Positions 48,089-61,202 of a stretch of 64,000 nt of DNA are shown in pieces (position 1 is the stretch's first letter; each line of letters opens with the position of its first letter). This DNA comes from Taxillus chinensis (lineage: Eukaryota; Streptophyta; Magnoliopsida; Santalales; Loranthaceae). The translations under genes and the position numbers were made by a program. The notes beneath the pieces were generated by a model. That model searched no databases and was not told the DNA's origin. It worked only from the letters and a program-made list of their open reading frames with translations. Location of the stretch: assembly GCA_023512835.1 (NCBI GenBank), contig CM042092.1:6697293-6761292 (forward strand), given 5' to 3'.

Positions 48089-48466
48089 ATCATGTAACAA
48101 TTTTGACAATTCAAGCGGATTAGGTCAGTATTTTTTATCTTATATTTTTTTTAAAATCTCATGTCAAAATAAGAGAGATCATATGTTGCTTTAACTAAGA
48201 GCATCTACATCAACTTTGGAAAAGTTAGATGAACTTATTATGCTAAGGATCAAGGTTAATTTTGAGTCTGACACCACTATTAAATACATCAAATATTATA
48301 TTATATTATTTTTTTAAAATTTAATTTTAAAAAATATATTCTTATCCTCTACTATTATTATGTTCAAATCAAACATACCGAAACGAAAACTCGCAGCAAC
48401 AACAGGCCCCGAGTGTCCGGGGAACAAAATTCACCGATCTGATCACTCTCTCCCTCTGAATGTCCG

Positions 48467-51400
48467 ATGAATCCCTCATCGCCATTACCCAATCCACCAC
48501 CCTTCACCAACCTACATCAAAACCCTAACCCTAGACCCACCTTCTTCCACCCTCTCCCCCAAAACCCTCCCCATCCAGATGCCTCCACCTCCGCCTCTCC
48601 CTCCCCTGCTCCAATCCTTCCTCACCTTCTTCCTTCTACTCTATCAGCTCTCAAGGACCTCATCAGCATCTCCGAATCCACCATAAATTCTCTCTCCCAT
48701 CACCTCACTAACCTTACAAACCCCTACCTCTGCTCATGTCCCTTCAACCCCCTCCACCGCATGCCTCCGGAGTCCCTCTTCCGCCACACCCTTCACTGCC
48801 CTTCCTCAAATGCGACCTCCGATGATGGCTCCTCCGTCTTCGACTCGATTCAGTACCCGATGACCCACCAGTCCGAGGCCGACTTGCGCGCCCAGAATCA
48901 CTTTCACCATCGAATTGACGATTCGGGTTCCGAACTTTGCTTCTCCCTCGATGATTATGTGGGCTCTGCTTCCAATTTCTTCTATCGCGACTGCCCGGGT
49001 GTGGTTAGTTCAGTACATCAAGACCGTGTTGCGACGAGGACGTTTACACTTCCTGGAGTTTTATTGAAGGAATGCGCGAATGTGATCGGCGGTTGTGTTG
49101 GAGAAATCAAGGATGTTCGGAGAAACTGCATGAGACTTTTTCCTTCGGAATTATGGGCCGTTAACCGTGAGATTGAGGCATGGAATGATTATCCTAGCTT
49201 GTACTCGTATTGTGTTCTTCAGGTGATCTTGCATTCGCAGATGGATAACGATGCAGATTTATTGAAATGGGTAATTTTAAAATCGACGCCTTATGGGGTT
49301 GTGATCGATCAACCCCTGGGAGATCACATATTGGTGCTTTTTAGGCTATGTTCGAAAGCAATTTGGAACGAGGCTATTGGTCTGGCTGAGGTGGTAGCGG
49401 ATAGGGGATCAGAAGGGAAAGAGGTCGAGCTTACTGTTAAGGCCATGAGCTTCAGGTGCCCAATTCTGATTGAAGTATTGTCCTGGTTTGCATCAGAGCT
49501 TGCTGTGTTATACGGGGAAGCCAACGCTAAACTTTTTACTGGGTACTTGCTTAAGCAGTGCTTATTTAAATCCGCTTCGGATTTAATGTTGTTTTCTTCG
49601 GAGCGATATGATGTTGGGTGTCCAAATATTAGTGAGATATCTCAGGCTGCAGATGGTGATCACAAATCTGACGAGTTTGTGGGGAAAAATAAACAAGTTA
49701 TAATGGACGAGGTTGTAAGAAGGGATGTTTACGTGTCTCAAGTAGCAGCGGCTGTAGCTGCATTACAGGAGAGGTCTCTGCTCGAATGGAAAATTAAGAC
49801 CCGGCAGTTTTCTCAACCCTATTCCACTTATCAGCGGTATATATATTTACCTGTAAATATTTGTTTCTTTCTTGATTTTCGTTTCTTTTTTCCTCTCCAA
49901 TTATTTCATTACTGTGCTGCTTTCAGCAAATTACAATGTTAAGCCTAGAATACTTGGAATAAAATTCCAATGGTTCTTGGTAGATGTACAAACACAGCTC
50001 TGCAGTGTCTGATGCACTCATTACGATCTATTAATGTTATTCACTCTGTTGAGTATATTGCACGACTGTGCATGAAATAATATTTCAATTAGCTGTTAAT
50101 CACTCATTGTGATGATGAAAATTTTACCAAAAGCTTCAATGTGCCTTACTGACGTTCCACTCCTTAATTATATAATGTTATTACCTTCTATATTGCTATT
50201 TGCTATCATGTTTTTAGTTGGAAAATCATTAAGTTTTCACTCTTCTGTATGTTACACTGTTAAGGTTTTAGCCTTCATCTCATACTGATATCCATCACAT
50301 GAGTACGTAGTTGCATTTATTCTTTTTTAAAGTATGGGAGCGAATACTAATTTTCTTTCAATTTTAATCTTTGAGTCATGAAATCATTTGAATCTACTCA
50401 CATGTCTATCACATATATTAGGAATAATGTAGGCTTTATTTCTTCTTGTTATGTAGGATGTGTGCTCATGCAGACTTTTCAAAGAAGGCTCATGAAGAGC
50501 GGCAAAATCGTTCTGACTATAGGCCTATTCTTGAGCATGATGGGCTTTGTTGGAATAGGTCAAATGACAAGGTACATAAATAACATACATGGCGTTCTGC
50601 AAACTAGCTACCACATACTGTCATCTTACCATTTCCAAAACGTTTAATTTTAATTTTAACAAATGAGATGTGTCTTGTATTTTGTAAAACATAGTTTATA
50701 AACAGCATATCATGTCTGTTATACGGAGACATGGAATATTAGTGCTTGGTAGAGGATATAATGTAGTATGAAAATTACACATAGGATGATATACCTAGAA
50801 ATTAATTCGCTTTGTAAATGTGGATGATTTTCTCAGCTGTGTTCCTGGATATTTCTCTGGTTCTAACATGAATTTCATGAATTTTTACACTGAGTGAGCT
50901 TGGTTATTGGGAAGCTATCAATATAGTTCCTGGCTACATGTTTCAAAGATATTTTTCTAGATTATATTAATTTCCCATAGATTATAGTCCCCAGCCTTCT
51001 TGAAAACTACCTGTATTTGGAACAATGGCTTTGCTTGTAGATAGCTTAATATAGCTTAAGTTGGTGATTGGAAAATAGGATTTTAAGCTTTTCTGGTTTA
51101 TACAAATGTAGGAGTAATTTGCAAGGCTTGTGTTATTATAAATATGTGCCGAAACCAATGAAAGTTCAAATTAGCGAATGTGGAACATGGGAGATTTATA
51201 ATCAAGAGTTCATTTGAAACTTTGGAAATCTTTGTTCTTATTTCTGTTCAATATCATTTCAACTCAATATGTAACTAGCATGTAATTTTATCGGAAATCA
51301 ATCAAAACTAAATTTCACATAAAATTAGTTATTCAGAAAAAGCTTCCCCAAATGGGCCTTGAATGATATACATCTATTGTGTTTTTTACCCAGGAAACAA

Positions 51401-54400
51401 ATAAAACTAAGACCAAAGAGGAGTTATTGGCTGAAGAAAGGGACTACAAGCGTCGAAGAATGTCCTACCGTGGCAAGAAGTCGAAGCGAACAACAACAGA
51501 GGTAGCAATTAAATATTCAATTTCACTTTTTTTCTCCTGATATGACTTTAGTTTCTTATAATAATGTTGTATATTACAAATCATTGTTATTAACAGAAGG
51601 ATTTACATTGATTGTCGTTATAGATTTGATAAAAAATAGTAAATATTTGGGAAAAAGAGTGGATCAAATTAGTATTATAGTTAACCCAAAATCTCTGTAT
51701 TAAGTTATATTTTGTTGTTTACAAGTTTTAAAGAGTGGGAAAATATATTGAGAGCTTAAGCTATGAGTGCATTTCCCATCACTCGGGTATAGGTAATTTG
51801 GTGAATCTCTCTGGAACTTACATGGGTAGTCTCATAAAGTAATGATTATAGTCATTTTTATAATCATCCTACCCTATGAATTAGAAGACTGAAAAAATAA
51901 ATACACCCATTAATTGTCAAATAATTTGGTTGTGTAGAATTCTTTTGTCAATGCATTGAAAGGCTAGTCAATTTTAAGGACCAAGATTTGCAGTCTTATG
52001 GAATTCAAATAGAGTCTACATCGCTAAAACTCGTGAAAGCTTGTTAGTCAATGCATAATTGTTATATTTTTCCATCTATATAGTTGGATGTTTTAAAAAA
52101 ATATCAGATTGTGAATTTTATTAGAACGCCCATTTTAGTTTCATTGTGGATCTCACAATATTACATTTTCCCATAATATATTATTGTTATTATACATGTG
52201 TGTGTATAGGCCAATGCAATGGATATTTGGAAAATTGAGTCCTTAATAGCCGACAATCCATCCCGATTGCATTTGAAATGATAAATGTGGTGGGAGGAAA
52301 TCTTGGGTTTTGAGAAATAGTTAATAGGTTATAAAAGCAGGCATACCTAGTATCGAAACTCCTACAGTGTGGGGTTTGGGGAAGGGAAATATCTAGGCAC
52401 CCTTTCCTTTTTTTTTTCCCCTGTGGGTAGAGAAGTTGATTGGAAACCACAACCACTAGCGCACAATGAAACGAGTCCACCAATGCACTGGCCGCGAAGA
52501 GGTTAACATACAAGGAATTTTGACTTAGCTTGGGTCATCTTGACCAAATTTAGGGAGGCTTGAGCAGGTTGACGCAATTCACCCCAACATGATGGATGGA
52601 ATCATCTAAGTTATCCTAATTTGACGCATTTGAGTAACCTTGTTTAATTACCATGCATACAAGTGTTTTTGTCATCTTCTTTAATTAACATGGTTCGAAG
52701 TTGCAGTTGTAGATGACTCGTCGTATTTTAGGTAAGATACAATTTTAAGTGTGAAATAATATTCAATTAAAAAAATAAAAATCATTAAAAAAAAAAGAAA
52801 AAATTAAATTATCATATTAAAACTATTAAATAAGTAAAATAAATAATTTGAATTGCATATTATAACTTTAAACATAAAAAAAGTGCTAGAACTAGTATTA
52901 AATTTTTAAAGAGTTAATACATAAATTTTAATAGATAAAAATAATAGTGTAAATTTAAAATAATATACATAAATAAATTTTATTGTGTATTAAATTTACA
53001 GCAGATATTAATAAAATAATATATGAAAATATAAAGAGTATCTTAATAAATATTAGTATGTAAATTTATTAGGTATGTATATTTATTTTATTTTTTTAAT
53101 TACACCTGAAATTAATATATTAAAATGCAAAGGAATTATAGTTTGAAGGAGTTACAGCTGACTTTCAAGAATTAATTTATTAGGTATGTTATAATCGTAC
53201 CAAACATTCCTCGTCAACGTCTAGGAGTCGGTGATTGACAGAGAAAGAGGAAGAGGAAAAACAAATAAAAAAGCAAAGAAGAAACATAGCGCCATGAATC
53301 TTGCAATCGACTGCGAGTCGTCAGTCGGCGATCGGCCTATAATCCCACAATCTACTGCAAGTCGACAGTCGACACACTTGGCAAATTCGGCAATTGGCAT
53401 TATTGACGCAGATCCTGCAATTCATGATGCATGTGCAGAGGAAGAAGATAAGGAGGATGGAGTTAAAGGACTTTCATCGAGAAGAAAATCTAGGAAAAAA
53501 AGGAATAGAGGAAGAAAAACAACGTACCATAGTGATCTCATTAATTTCGGATGAAATTTCATTCGTGATGAAGCGATCCATTTCAACATCGGATGTACCG
53601 TTATTTCTCGGACGAGATTTTCCAAGATGGAGAAGGATCGCGAGATCTACGTAACGGGCATGTATCTCATATCGGAACCCCCCGATACCATGATGAATCG
53701 GCCCATACGTCTCAGACATTGACAATATTTCAAACCATGTTAATTGATAGAAAAAGTTGAGAGCTTAATGCAAAAAGTAAAAACTAATGCATTAGAAATT
53801 TTCTAAACTCATACTATGCCTCGTGAGAAGCGATCCAATGATGATGGGGATGTAAAATGAATCGGTCTGGTCCGTGATGGAGTGTGCCTAAATAAGATAA
53901 CTTGTTTAAGCTCACATTTTTCATTAAGAATAACACAGTCCGGTCCCGTATGCGAGCTGGTCCATATTATTATTATTATTATGGTCGCCGGTCAGCACTC
54001 CTCCCTCGCAGTGGCAGATATCACCTCGAGCATTGGCACTCCTATCTCATTGCCTCTCTTAACCAAATGCCAGAAGCACTAAAAGACCCCCAACTCCACA
54101 CTAACAATTTCTCATCACCATCGATCAGGCTCGCCATCCAAACCTATTCGCTCCTCATATCCCCCAAAACAAGTATTGTCTATCTTTTTAAATCTCTCTA
54201 ATTCCAAACACACAGTGTTTACCAGATCGTTGGGAACCCAATCGTGCCTCCTTGCTACTGATTGCAGCAATGACCAACGTAGCCATCCCCATTGTGGCTT
54301 TCCTTAGCGAAGACATCTCTGTCCACATCCAACAACAACAGTTCAAAATCAACAGCGCCATAGCAAACTGTGTTCGTACACGTCATCTACCTTGAGTCCT

Positions 54401-56122
54401 GATTGATTAATCTCTCTTTTGTTTGGGTGTTCTCTTAGTCTTTCTTCTCTCTCTTGATTTGCCTTTTTTCCCCCTTTCATTTTACGCCCCTAATTGATGG
54501 ATATTTGAATTTCAAGACCTTCTCTTTCCAAGTCTTCTGTTTTTTGGCTAAGGGAATGCATTACCAGAAGAATAAGAAAAAAATGCAAATGTTTTTATTG
54601 TTGATTTAACATCTATAAAGGAAGGGAAAAAATGTTGGTTGTGGGTCACGCCATAATTTCAGCTTGTAAATCTGATGTTACGTCTTTGAAAATGGGGTAA
54701 TGAGCAACATGAAAATTGTATTTGATTAAAATCCGAGCTTTTATAATTTTAAATCTATTACCCTTATTTTTTATGGTAGAAATTGTGAAAAATATATTCA
54801 CTCCCGACTGAAAAGGACTATATTTTGATTATTACTAATTACTTATTATTAAACAATCTTTTTTTGTTTTATTTTTCATTTATGTTGTGTTAGATCTAGT
54901 GCATTCATGTGGACATTGTTTTTAGGATTGGCCTTGTATATTTGTTTTCGTTGGTAATTCAATTTAAGTAGAACTAAAAGAGTTAGTTCATTTTCTTCTA
55001 GTTTATGAATTAGTCTAAATGCTATATTAGTTATCTACTATAAACTTTTTATCTGGTTCATATAGGCGACTCCATATTATTGGAATTAAGATTGATGGTT
55101 TGGTTTTTTTGGCTATATTAGGTCATCTAAACAACAATTGATTTCAACTCATAATTTTTTTATTTATTTCAAGGTTCTGATCAAATCTTATTTTTCTTTC
55201 AAGCTAAGTAGTAAAATATTCGTATGGGCAGCATGAGAAAGTTTGTCAGCTTGACAATAAAGCTTCTTTCATAACTTTAGTTTTGTCATGTTCTGAAACT
55301 TAAACTTTCGAAGTGCAATTAAAAGTGAAATCAATTGTTTTCATTTTCACCTTACGTACTGCCAGTGCCATCTTTTTTCCAGAAGTTGATTTTCTTTTGG
55401 TGCTATATTTTCCAAAGGTAATGAGGGATATAATAGATGATCACATGGAAGAAATCAAGCAAGCTGGAGGAATTGGTTGTTTTGTGAGGGGTACTGAAAA
55501 GGTTGGATTGTCATCTGGAAAATTTCTTTCTCATAATGTCATTTCTGGGGCAATTGAAGCAGAAGAAAGTGCATTTGGCTTGTCTAAGGCAAGTGCAGGG
55601 CTTTCTGATTACAGGAGACAACCCCAAACCGATTATCATATCAATTATCCTAGGTTTCAGGATGTTTCTCATAAAGACTTTGGTGATTGGGAAAGAAACA
55701 CTTACGGGCATGATCAACATTTAGAAAAGAAAAGGATTGATAAGGACAGACGTGATAGAGGGTATACTGCTGAAAGCCCTGAACAACACAGAAGTCATGG
55801 GCGGTTGCATGAGTTGGTTGGTCATCAAGGTGAGCAGAAGTATGTGGAAAATACCAGATCCAAGCATTATGAAATGAATCAAAGGTCTTCTAACCAGCGT
55901 GATGGTAGATCTAGATCCTATTCTAAAAGTAATTCAAGCCTGGGAAAGCATAATTCAGGTATGGAAAAGCATAATCATGAGTCAGATACTAGGGATAGAC
56001 ATTGGGGGAACATATGTAAGCCTCGTAGATCAGATAGTGCTAGCCAATATTCAATTGATGACAGATATGATCCGTCAGATCCCCATGATATGTACTTGGA
56101 TGATGCTGTGAACGGCAAATAA
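48467..56122 (+). CDS. SNRNP48: U11/U12 small nuclear ribonucleoprotein 48 kDa protein (four exons, 765 aa)
   Basis: Coding exons are 48467-49836, 50457-50571, 51394-51501 and 55418-56122. All junctions have GT-AG ends and keep frame (CG|G ATG; GACAAG|GAAACA; ACAGAG|GTAATG). The N-terminus is Pro/Ser-rich. A CHHC zinc finger follows at residues 91-111 (C91, H97, H107, C111; CPFNPLHRMPPESLFRHTLHC class). In U11-48K this finger contacts the U12-type 5' splice site. A globular middle region fills the rest of exon 1. Exons 2-3 encode a highly charged basic segment (HADFSKKAHEERQNRSDYR; EERDYKRRRMSYRGKKSKR). Exon 4 begins VMRDIIDDHMEEIKQAGGIG and continues as a long Ser/Arg/His-rich tail. The protein is nuclear and acts in the U11/U12 di-snRNP, which recognises minor introns. 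Plant 48K proteins are about 700 residues, so length fits. Start: the first ATG of the long frame. Intron 3 is 3.9 kb and carries repeat-like DNA. A putative self-regulatory element follows the stop. Confidence 0.9.
51502..55417 (+). other. Large third intron of the U11-48K gene
   Basis: It is AT-rich over 51600-53160. From about 53210 to 54420 more GC-rich DNA with short frames (for example 53231-53554) and an ATT repeat (53966-53982) resembles degraded transposon or pseudogene sequence, but no domain is recognised. The 52190-52513 frame (-) also lacks motifs. Confidence 0.5.
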
Positions 56123-56133
56123 GTGACATCAAG

Positions 56134-56447
56134 GTATGTTATGTCATCAATCGTTATGTTAGAGCCAAATGCAGAGTCTGATTCTGACCTGCAGAATTGT
56201 GAAGATTGGCTATTCATTTTCACGGGGTAAGTTATTAATCCTCATCTTTCTCAGTATTTCTCAACGCATGGAAGATGCTATGATTTTATTATAATTTTTG
56301 TATATGTTTTATATATAGGATTTTTGAAGATATTAATGTATTATCTTCAATATTAGTCTTTGACTCTTTTGATCATATAAATTTTGCAGTAAGAAGTCAT
56401 TCGGGCTTCAGCAGTCTCTTCCATCTATATCCTCCTTTGTATCCTTA
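56134..56447 (+). promoter_or_regulatory. Putative USSE (tandem U12-type 5' splice sites) with upstream 3' splice site
   Basis: After the stop codon, good 5' splice sites occur at AAG|GTATGT (cut after 56133) and CACGGG|GTAAGT (after 56226). A 3' splice site TTTTGCAG ends at 56389. Then come two U12-type 5' splice-site-like motifs: ATATCCTCC (56427-56435) and GTATCCTTA (56439-56447), 12 nt start to start. The published USSE of U11-48K genes is exactly such a tandem pair, which binds U11 and activates a U2-type 3' splice site just upstream. Its use here is inferred. Confidence 0.7.
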
Positions 56448-59093
56448 GTTATCAATTTGTTTTGTTTGCATTACTGGTTTTATTTTTTGTAAGCTTGTTT
56501 CCCCCCCTTGTTTTATGCTCCTTTTATAGCATAGAACTATAGAAATCATTTTCTAATGCATTAATGAATAAAATGTCTACATAGATAGATATTAGTGTCA
56601 TTACCGAAAAAAACCTATCAAAGTAGAATTTGGCTACCTGACCAAATTTAGTCATTTTAACTTTTTTTTTATTCTGCTAAAATCATGAGAACACTGTGTC
56701 ATTTGACTGCTTGTTGAATGTGATATATCTCAGTTTTAGGTGATTCTCAGTAGTGTGTTGAGCTTTTTATGTATATAAGTACTTTGGAAGTTGAACTTGT
56801 GAGTGTGTTTGTGAATCAATCCTACAAGGCTGCTTTTACTTCTGATGAGCTTATTACTGGATCATGCCTTTAGTTGTAATGTGTTACCTCATAATAGTTT
56901 TCTTTCCTGATGTGCCCAAAATAATTTAGGGATGCTGCATTTATGTAGCATGAGTATATGAGAAACAGGTCACCCTGTCCACTTTAGTACTATAGCTGCA
57001 GCACTCTTATTAATTTCTTTTGATTTCATATCAATGACATAACCATGAGAATCAAATCAAAAGCATCATTTTTAGATTAGTACTTTGCATTTTAAACTTA
57101 TTGAGGAACCCTCACATCTAGTTAGAGTTTCATGGTAAATGACAGTGTTTGCCTGTTTGTTGTGTTCTTTAGACGGAACTGGGGCTGTTGTATGATTGAA
57201 TGTCACTATTGTTGCCCCAAAGCAACTTTATGTGTAAACTTCAGAAAGGAAATTGGTTTACTTACTTGCCGTTGGATCCATAATTTTTGGTCTACTATAA
57301 AACATTAACGATGTATTTAAAGTAGGGAGTTCATAGTTAAAATAAAGGTAGTAGAACAATTCATTTAAAAAGAAAACCGGATTTTAGTTAATATTCTGAT
57401 CCTTCTGAAATAATGTAGGTGAACTTTGGCCTGTGATGTCAGAAATGCCTCATGTTTTGGGCTGGCGCATGTCAAAGATTTAAACTTTGTCTTTGGCTTT
57501 GTAGTTTGGTGTTCTTAACCTGTTTCAAGGTTGAAAGATGAAGTGGTGTTTTGATTGGAATGTTTTGGGCACATTTGTAAAAAAGAAAGACGACGGTTGA
57601 TATCATCTTTTATATATATATTATATACCAAGAAAAACTCCTAAACTTTGTTCAATGAGTAAACACAATCATACAGAATGCAAGGCAAAAGTACAAGGCC
57701 AAAATTGCAATTTGAGTAATGTTATCTGAAAAATTGAAGATTGAACAAGGTGTGTTGAGAACTTTCATAATCTTTGCAGGGAAAGAATTTGGTTACTTTT
57801 AAAATAAAAAGATCTAGGGTTCCTTAGATTTGGCTTTTCATTGGGTGCATTTTAACTTGAAGCTGAGAAGTTGGTTTTTTGATTCCCTTAATGCATGTTT
57901 TTTTCACTGGGGTTTGTGCTCCTTAGGGTATTTAGTTAATGGGTAGTCTATAAATTTTATTTTGATAGTGGATTGTTTTGGTTTGAGGTTATAATTAATA
58001 CTTTGGGTGTGAGAGTTATTTTGGTTAATGGGGGCATTTGTTCCATCTCAGCTTTGTCTGAGTAGGCTCTCTGGTTTTCTGATTCAGGCTGAGTGCGGGG
58101 ACCCACGTTATTGTACAACTTAAGATTTTGCATGCCATGGAGAACGTAAAAGCGTTGGTATTTGTTACGTGAGAACTTGCAGTGCTTGCAGGTGATACAG
58201 AACAGGCAAGAGAAGAAAGTTCTTTCTTCTGTTAGTAAATTGAGTACACGAGAATTGTCTCATTTCTAATACTGTCTGGTTCAACCCAAGCAAAACCAAT
58301 TGAGAGTTTTGTACCATTCCCTATTATTCTTGTTTTTGCCGTTGGATAGTTAGTTTCGTTATAATAGTATCCTGGAAACTTTATTCCATATTCGCTGCCG
58401 CTGAAATATCTTCTGTTCAAAATCTTGATGATTTTGACCAAACAATGAGAATTTTTGGTTTGGATAGCTGACCTTGCTTGTAGATTTTTTTTGAAGATGT
58501 ACACATTTTGTGAGGAAGAAGTCTGGGGGGTCACCATTTCAATCTCAATCTGTTGTGTTACAACCCCGCAGGAACAGTATAGCTTGAGGGGCCAGGTATA
58601 TTCCCAACAGGACCAGTACCTTTAGGGCAATGATGTCCCGTTGCTGTATGTACTATGCGAGCTAGCTCTCCCTCAAGGGCTAGGCTTGGTTTGCATCTTT
58701 GCAGAACACATGTTATGACAATAAAGTAACTGCCCGTTGGCGTGCGTGATGGCATGGTATTGATGTGTTAATTTATTTTTCCCCAAATTTCGTTAGTCTT
58801 CCACACCCTGATAAAATGTTGAAACTGATGGCACTCACTAATTAGAGTTTAGGACAAACATACTCATGATTATTACTGATTATAAAATTTAAAGTAGCTT
58901 TTATTCACGAACCTAATTGTTTGTGTTACTATTGGTATCACCTAAAATTTATAATGCTTGGGTCATATTGGATTAGGGTTTGAATTAATATCCCAATTAT
59001 GTAGTTACAGTTTTTTGGTTGTCAAGGGAAGATTTTTTTTTTTGGAAAGTTGACAAATAAGTTATAAGGTTAATATCTACAATAAAAAGGTAT
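56448..59093. other. 3' region of U11-48K and intergenic DNA
   Basis: Part is likely 3' UTR or 3' UTR intron of the U11-48K transcript, but its end cannot be placed. Minus-strand frames at 58232-58537 and 58558-58755 have no recognised domain. No other gene is supported. Confidence 0.4.
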
Positions 59094-59097
59094 CATA

Positions 59098-59330
59098 AGA
59101 GCATTCACAACTCTTTAAAATAATTATTTTTTTTTATTTTAACAAGTTATTTTTTAAAAATTTATTTTAAATTTATTTTATTTTAATAATTTATTTATTA
59201 AAATATTATTTTTTAGATATTTAGTTATTTTTTAATTAAATTTTTAATTATAATAGAGACTTTTTTTTCGGTATTTTTTGTTAAATTAAGTTTTTAAACT
59301 ACCTAAAAAGTAGAGGTAAATTGAAAGTGA
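59098..59330. mobile_element. AT-rich MITE-like element (AAGAGCATTCAC end)
   Basis: It begins AAGAGCATTCACAACTC and contains TTATAATAGAGACTTTT and TTGTTAAATTAAGTTT, matching the element at 44840-45185. The right end is not resolved. Confidence 0.4.
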
Positions 59331-59933
59331 TGTATTTTTCGTTGATAATTGTCTTCTTGATATTTTTCATTGTTTCCTGCAAGTGTACCTTAGGCAATAG
59401 GCATAAGCAAAGTGAAATTAACATATCAATTAAGCCAAATGGGGAAACCATACTTTATAGCTAAACCATGAAATGAACAGTGAACGACTACAAAGTACAA
59501 CGCTCAAACCGTGCTTTTTAACCTTTTTGATGCGCCTCCGAACATTGCGTCTTCTCTTTCTTGGTCGTGCGTGCTCAGCCGTTTATAGCCAAAGCCAATG
59601 GAGGAGCAGGTGAATGGAAGGATGGTCGTCGGCATGGCTGTCGCTTGTCGCTGTAGGGAGAGGGATGAATCGTGCAAGAAATCTGACTGCTGGGTCTATA
59701 TAGCGTGAGTTGCGTGCTGATGGTATAGCAGGGGCACCGTTGGTAGTAGGAGGAGCAGCAACAGCAAACCTAATAATAATTTTATTTATTTATAATATTG
59801 ATATTGTATTATATTTTTATAATTAGTATCGATCAAACACATTACAATCGATGTAATATATTTTTAGAATAGATGTGATTTACATCTTAGAATAGATATT
59901 GCATTTTAGATAAAGTTGTATCATCACATTTGA

Positions 59934-59983
<50 letters not shown>

Positions 59984-60185
59984 TCTTTCTAGAGCAACAT
60001 TCCTTGAAGACCTAAATCAACAACACCAACATCTCATGGCTAGTGAATACCATTTCAAATAACAACAAATGATTGTTCTCTCACATCTTCAAATTCCCCA
60101 ATGGCGAAAAATCCATATCATCTTTTGTATCTTCATCACTTAGATCAAATAGGTGGTGCTTGATGCCCATATCTCTTGAAGAAAT
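59331..60185. other. Intergenic DNA with GC-rich block and (TA)n
   Basis: 59520-59760 is a GC-rich block in AT-rich flanks, similar in style to the GC-cored elements. A (TA)n tract covers about 59939-59977. No gene is recognised. Confidence 0.45.
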
Positions 60186-60302
60186 AATTACCAAACATGG
60201 CAGGAGGCCATCATCGATGCTCTTAGTGTAAAGAACAAGGCCAATTTCCTAGACCGAACTCAAAAGAAGCCTGAAGAAGACAAAGAAGAGCAACAACAAT
60301 GA
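60186..60302 (+). pseudogene. Ty1/copia gag fragment
   Basis: The frame reads NYQTWQEAIIDALSVKNKAN, then FLDRTQKK, an acidic/glutamine run and TGA. This matches the NYxxWxxAMxxALxAKNKxxFxDG region of plant Ty1/copia gag (retrotran_gag family). Nothing recognisable as copia flanks it, so it is an isolated 39-codon relic. Confidence 0.6.
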
Positions 60303-61202
60303 AAATGTTGTACACATGATGGTCAAACATTGGTTGCTTGGCTCCACAGAAATACACAAAAGTGTTTCTCGATTGAAAGACGCCAAAGCCATATGTTTTA
60401 TATAAATTGTTGAGTTTTATATAACAAAATTTTAATTAAATATAGATAAGGGTTTATTTGGTATGTATTTTGATTTTTATATTCTATTTTTAATATTTAT
60501 TGGAGTTAAAGTCCAAATTTAAAAATAATTTATGTTTGATAGTAGAAAAAATATATTTTAAAAAAAGTATGTGTTTTAAAAATCAGTTATCATAAAAAAA
60601 TATAATATTTTGAGCTAATGTAATAAAAAAGGAAAAATATATATTAAATAATAAAATCAGTTAACTTTTTGATGAAATTAACTTTAAATTTAAAAATAAA
60701 ATAGTTAAAAATATGTTTTAAAAGCAGTTGAATAATTTATTTATTTTAAAAATAAAACTTTAAATTAGCACGCTATTTTAAAACAAAAAAATGCTATTTG
60801 CAACCAGCGTTGCACCCCATTTGCGTAACCGTCTGATGTGGCAACTGTCAGGTTAGCAAAAATACTTAAAACTTAACTCGCAGCGCACTAAATCTGAGAT
60901 AGAGAGAAAGAAAGCAGGAGAGGGAGGGAGGAGGCTCGAGCTGTAGATCTGGACGGAAAGAGATAGAAATATGACATAAAATCATGTTTTGGAGGCGATA
61001 AAGGCTTCTTTTGGAAATCTGAGAGCGAAAAATCTCCTATGGGTATTTTGGTAGTGTAGCTCTTGTTGATACCTACAAATAAAAAAAAGGCCTAAATCGA
61101 ACCACCGTACACAAAATTATGACCGTTTGAAGTTTTCGTCGGAAATTACAGTCGACGGAACCTATAAACCTGTAGATCTGAGCGTGAGAGAGATGATCGA
61201 TG
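60303..61202. other. Intergenic DNA with transposon-like segment
   Basis: 60790-60860 (ATGCTATTTGCAACCAGCG with TTGCGTAACC and GATGTGGCAACTG) resembles 46674-46750. A single GGCTCGAGCTG at 60930 foreshadows the array that follows. Confidence 0.4.

Noticed and set aside
58232..58755. Two minus-strand frames of 101 and 65 aa
   Set aside because: No domain, conserved motif or splice pairing was found. They probably arise by chance in the 3' flank of U11-48K.
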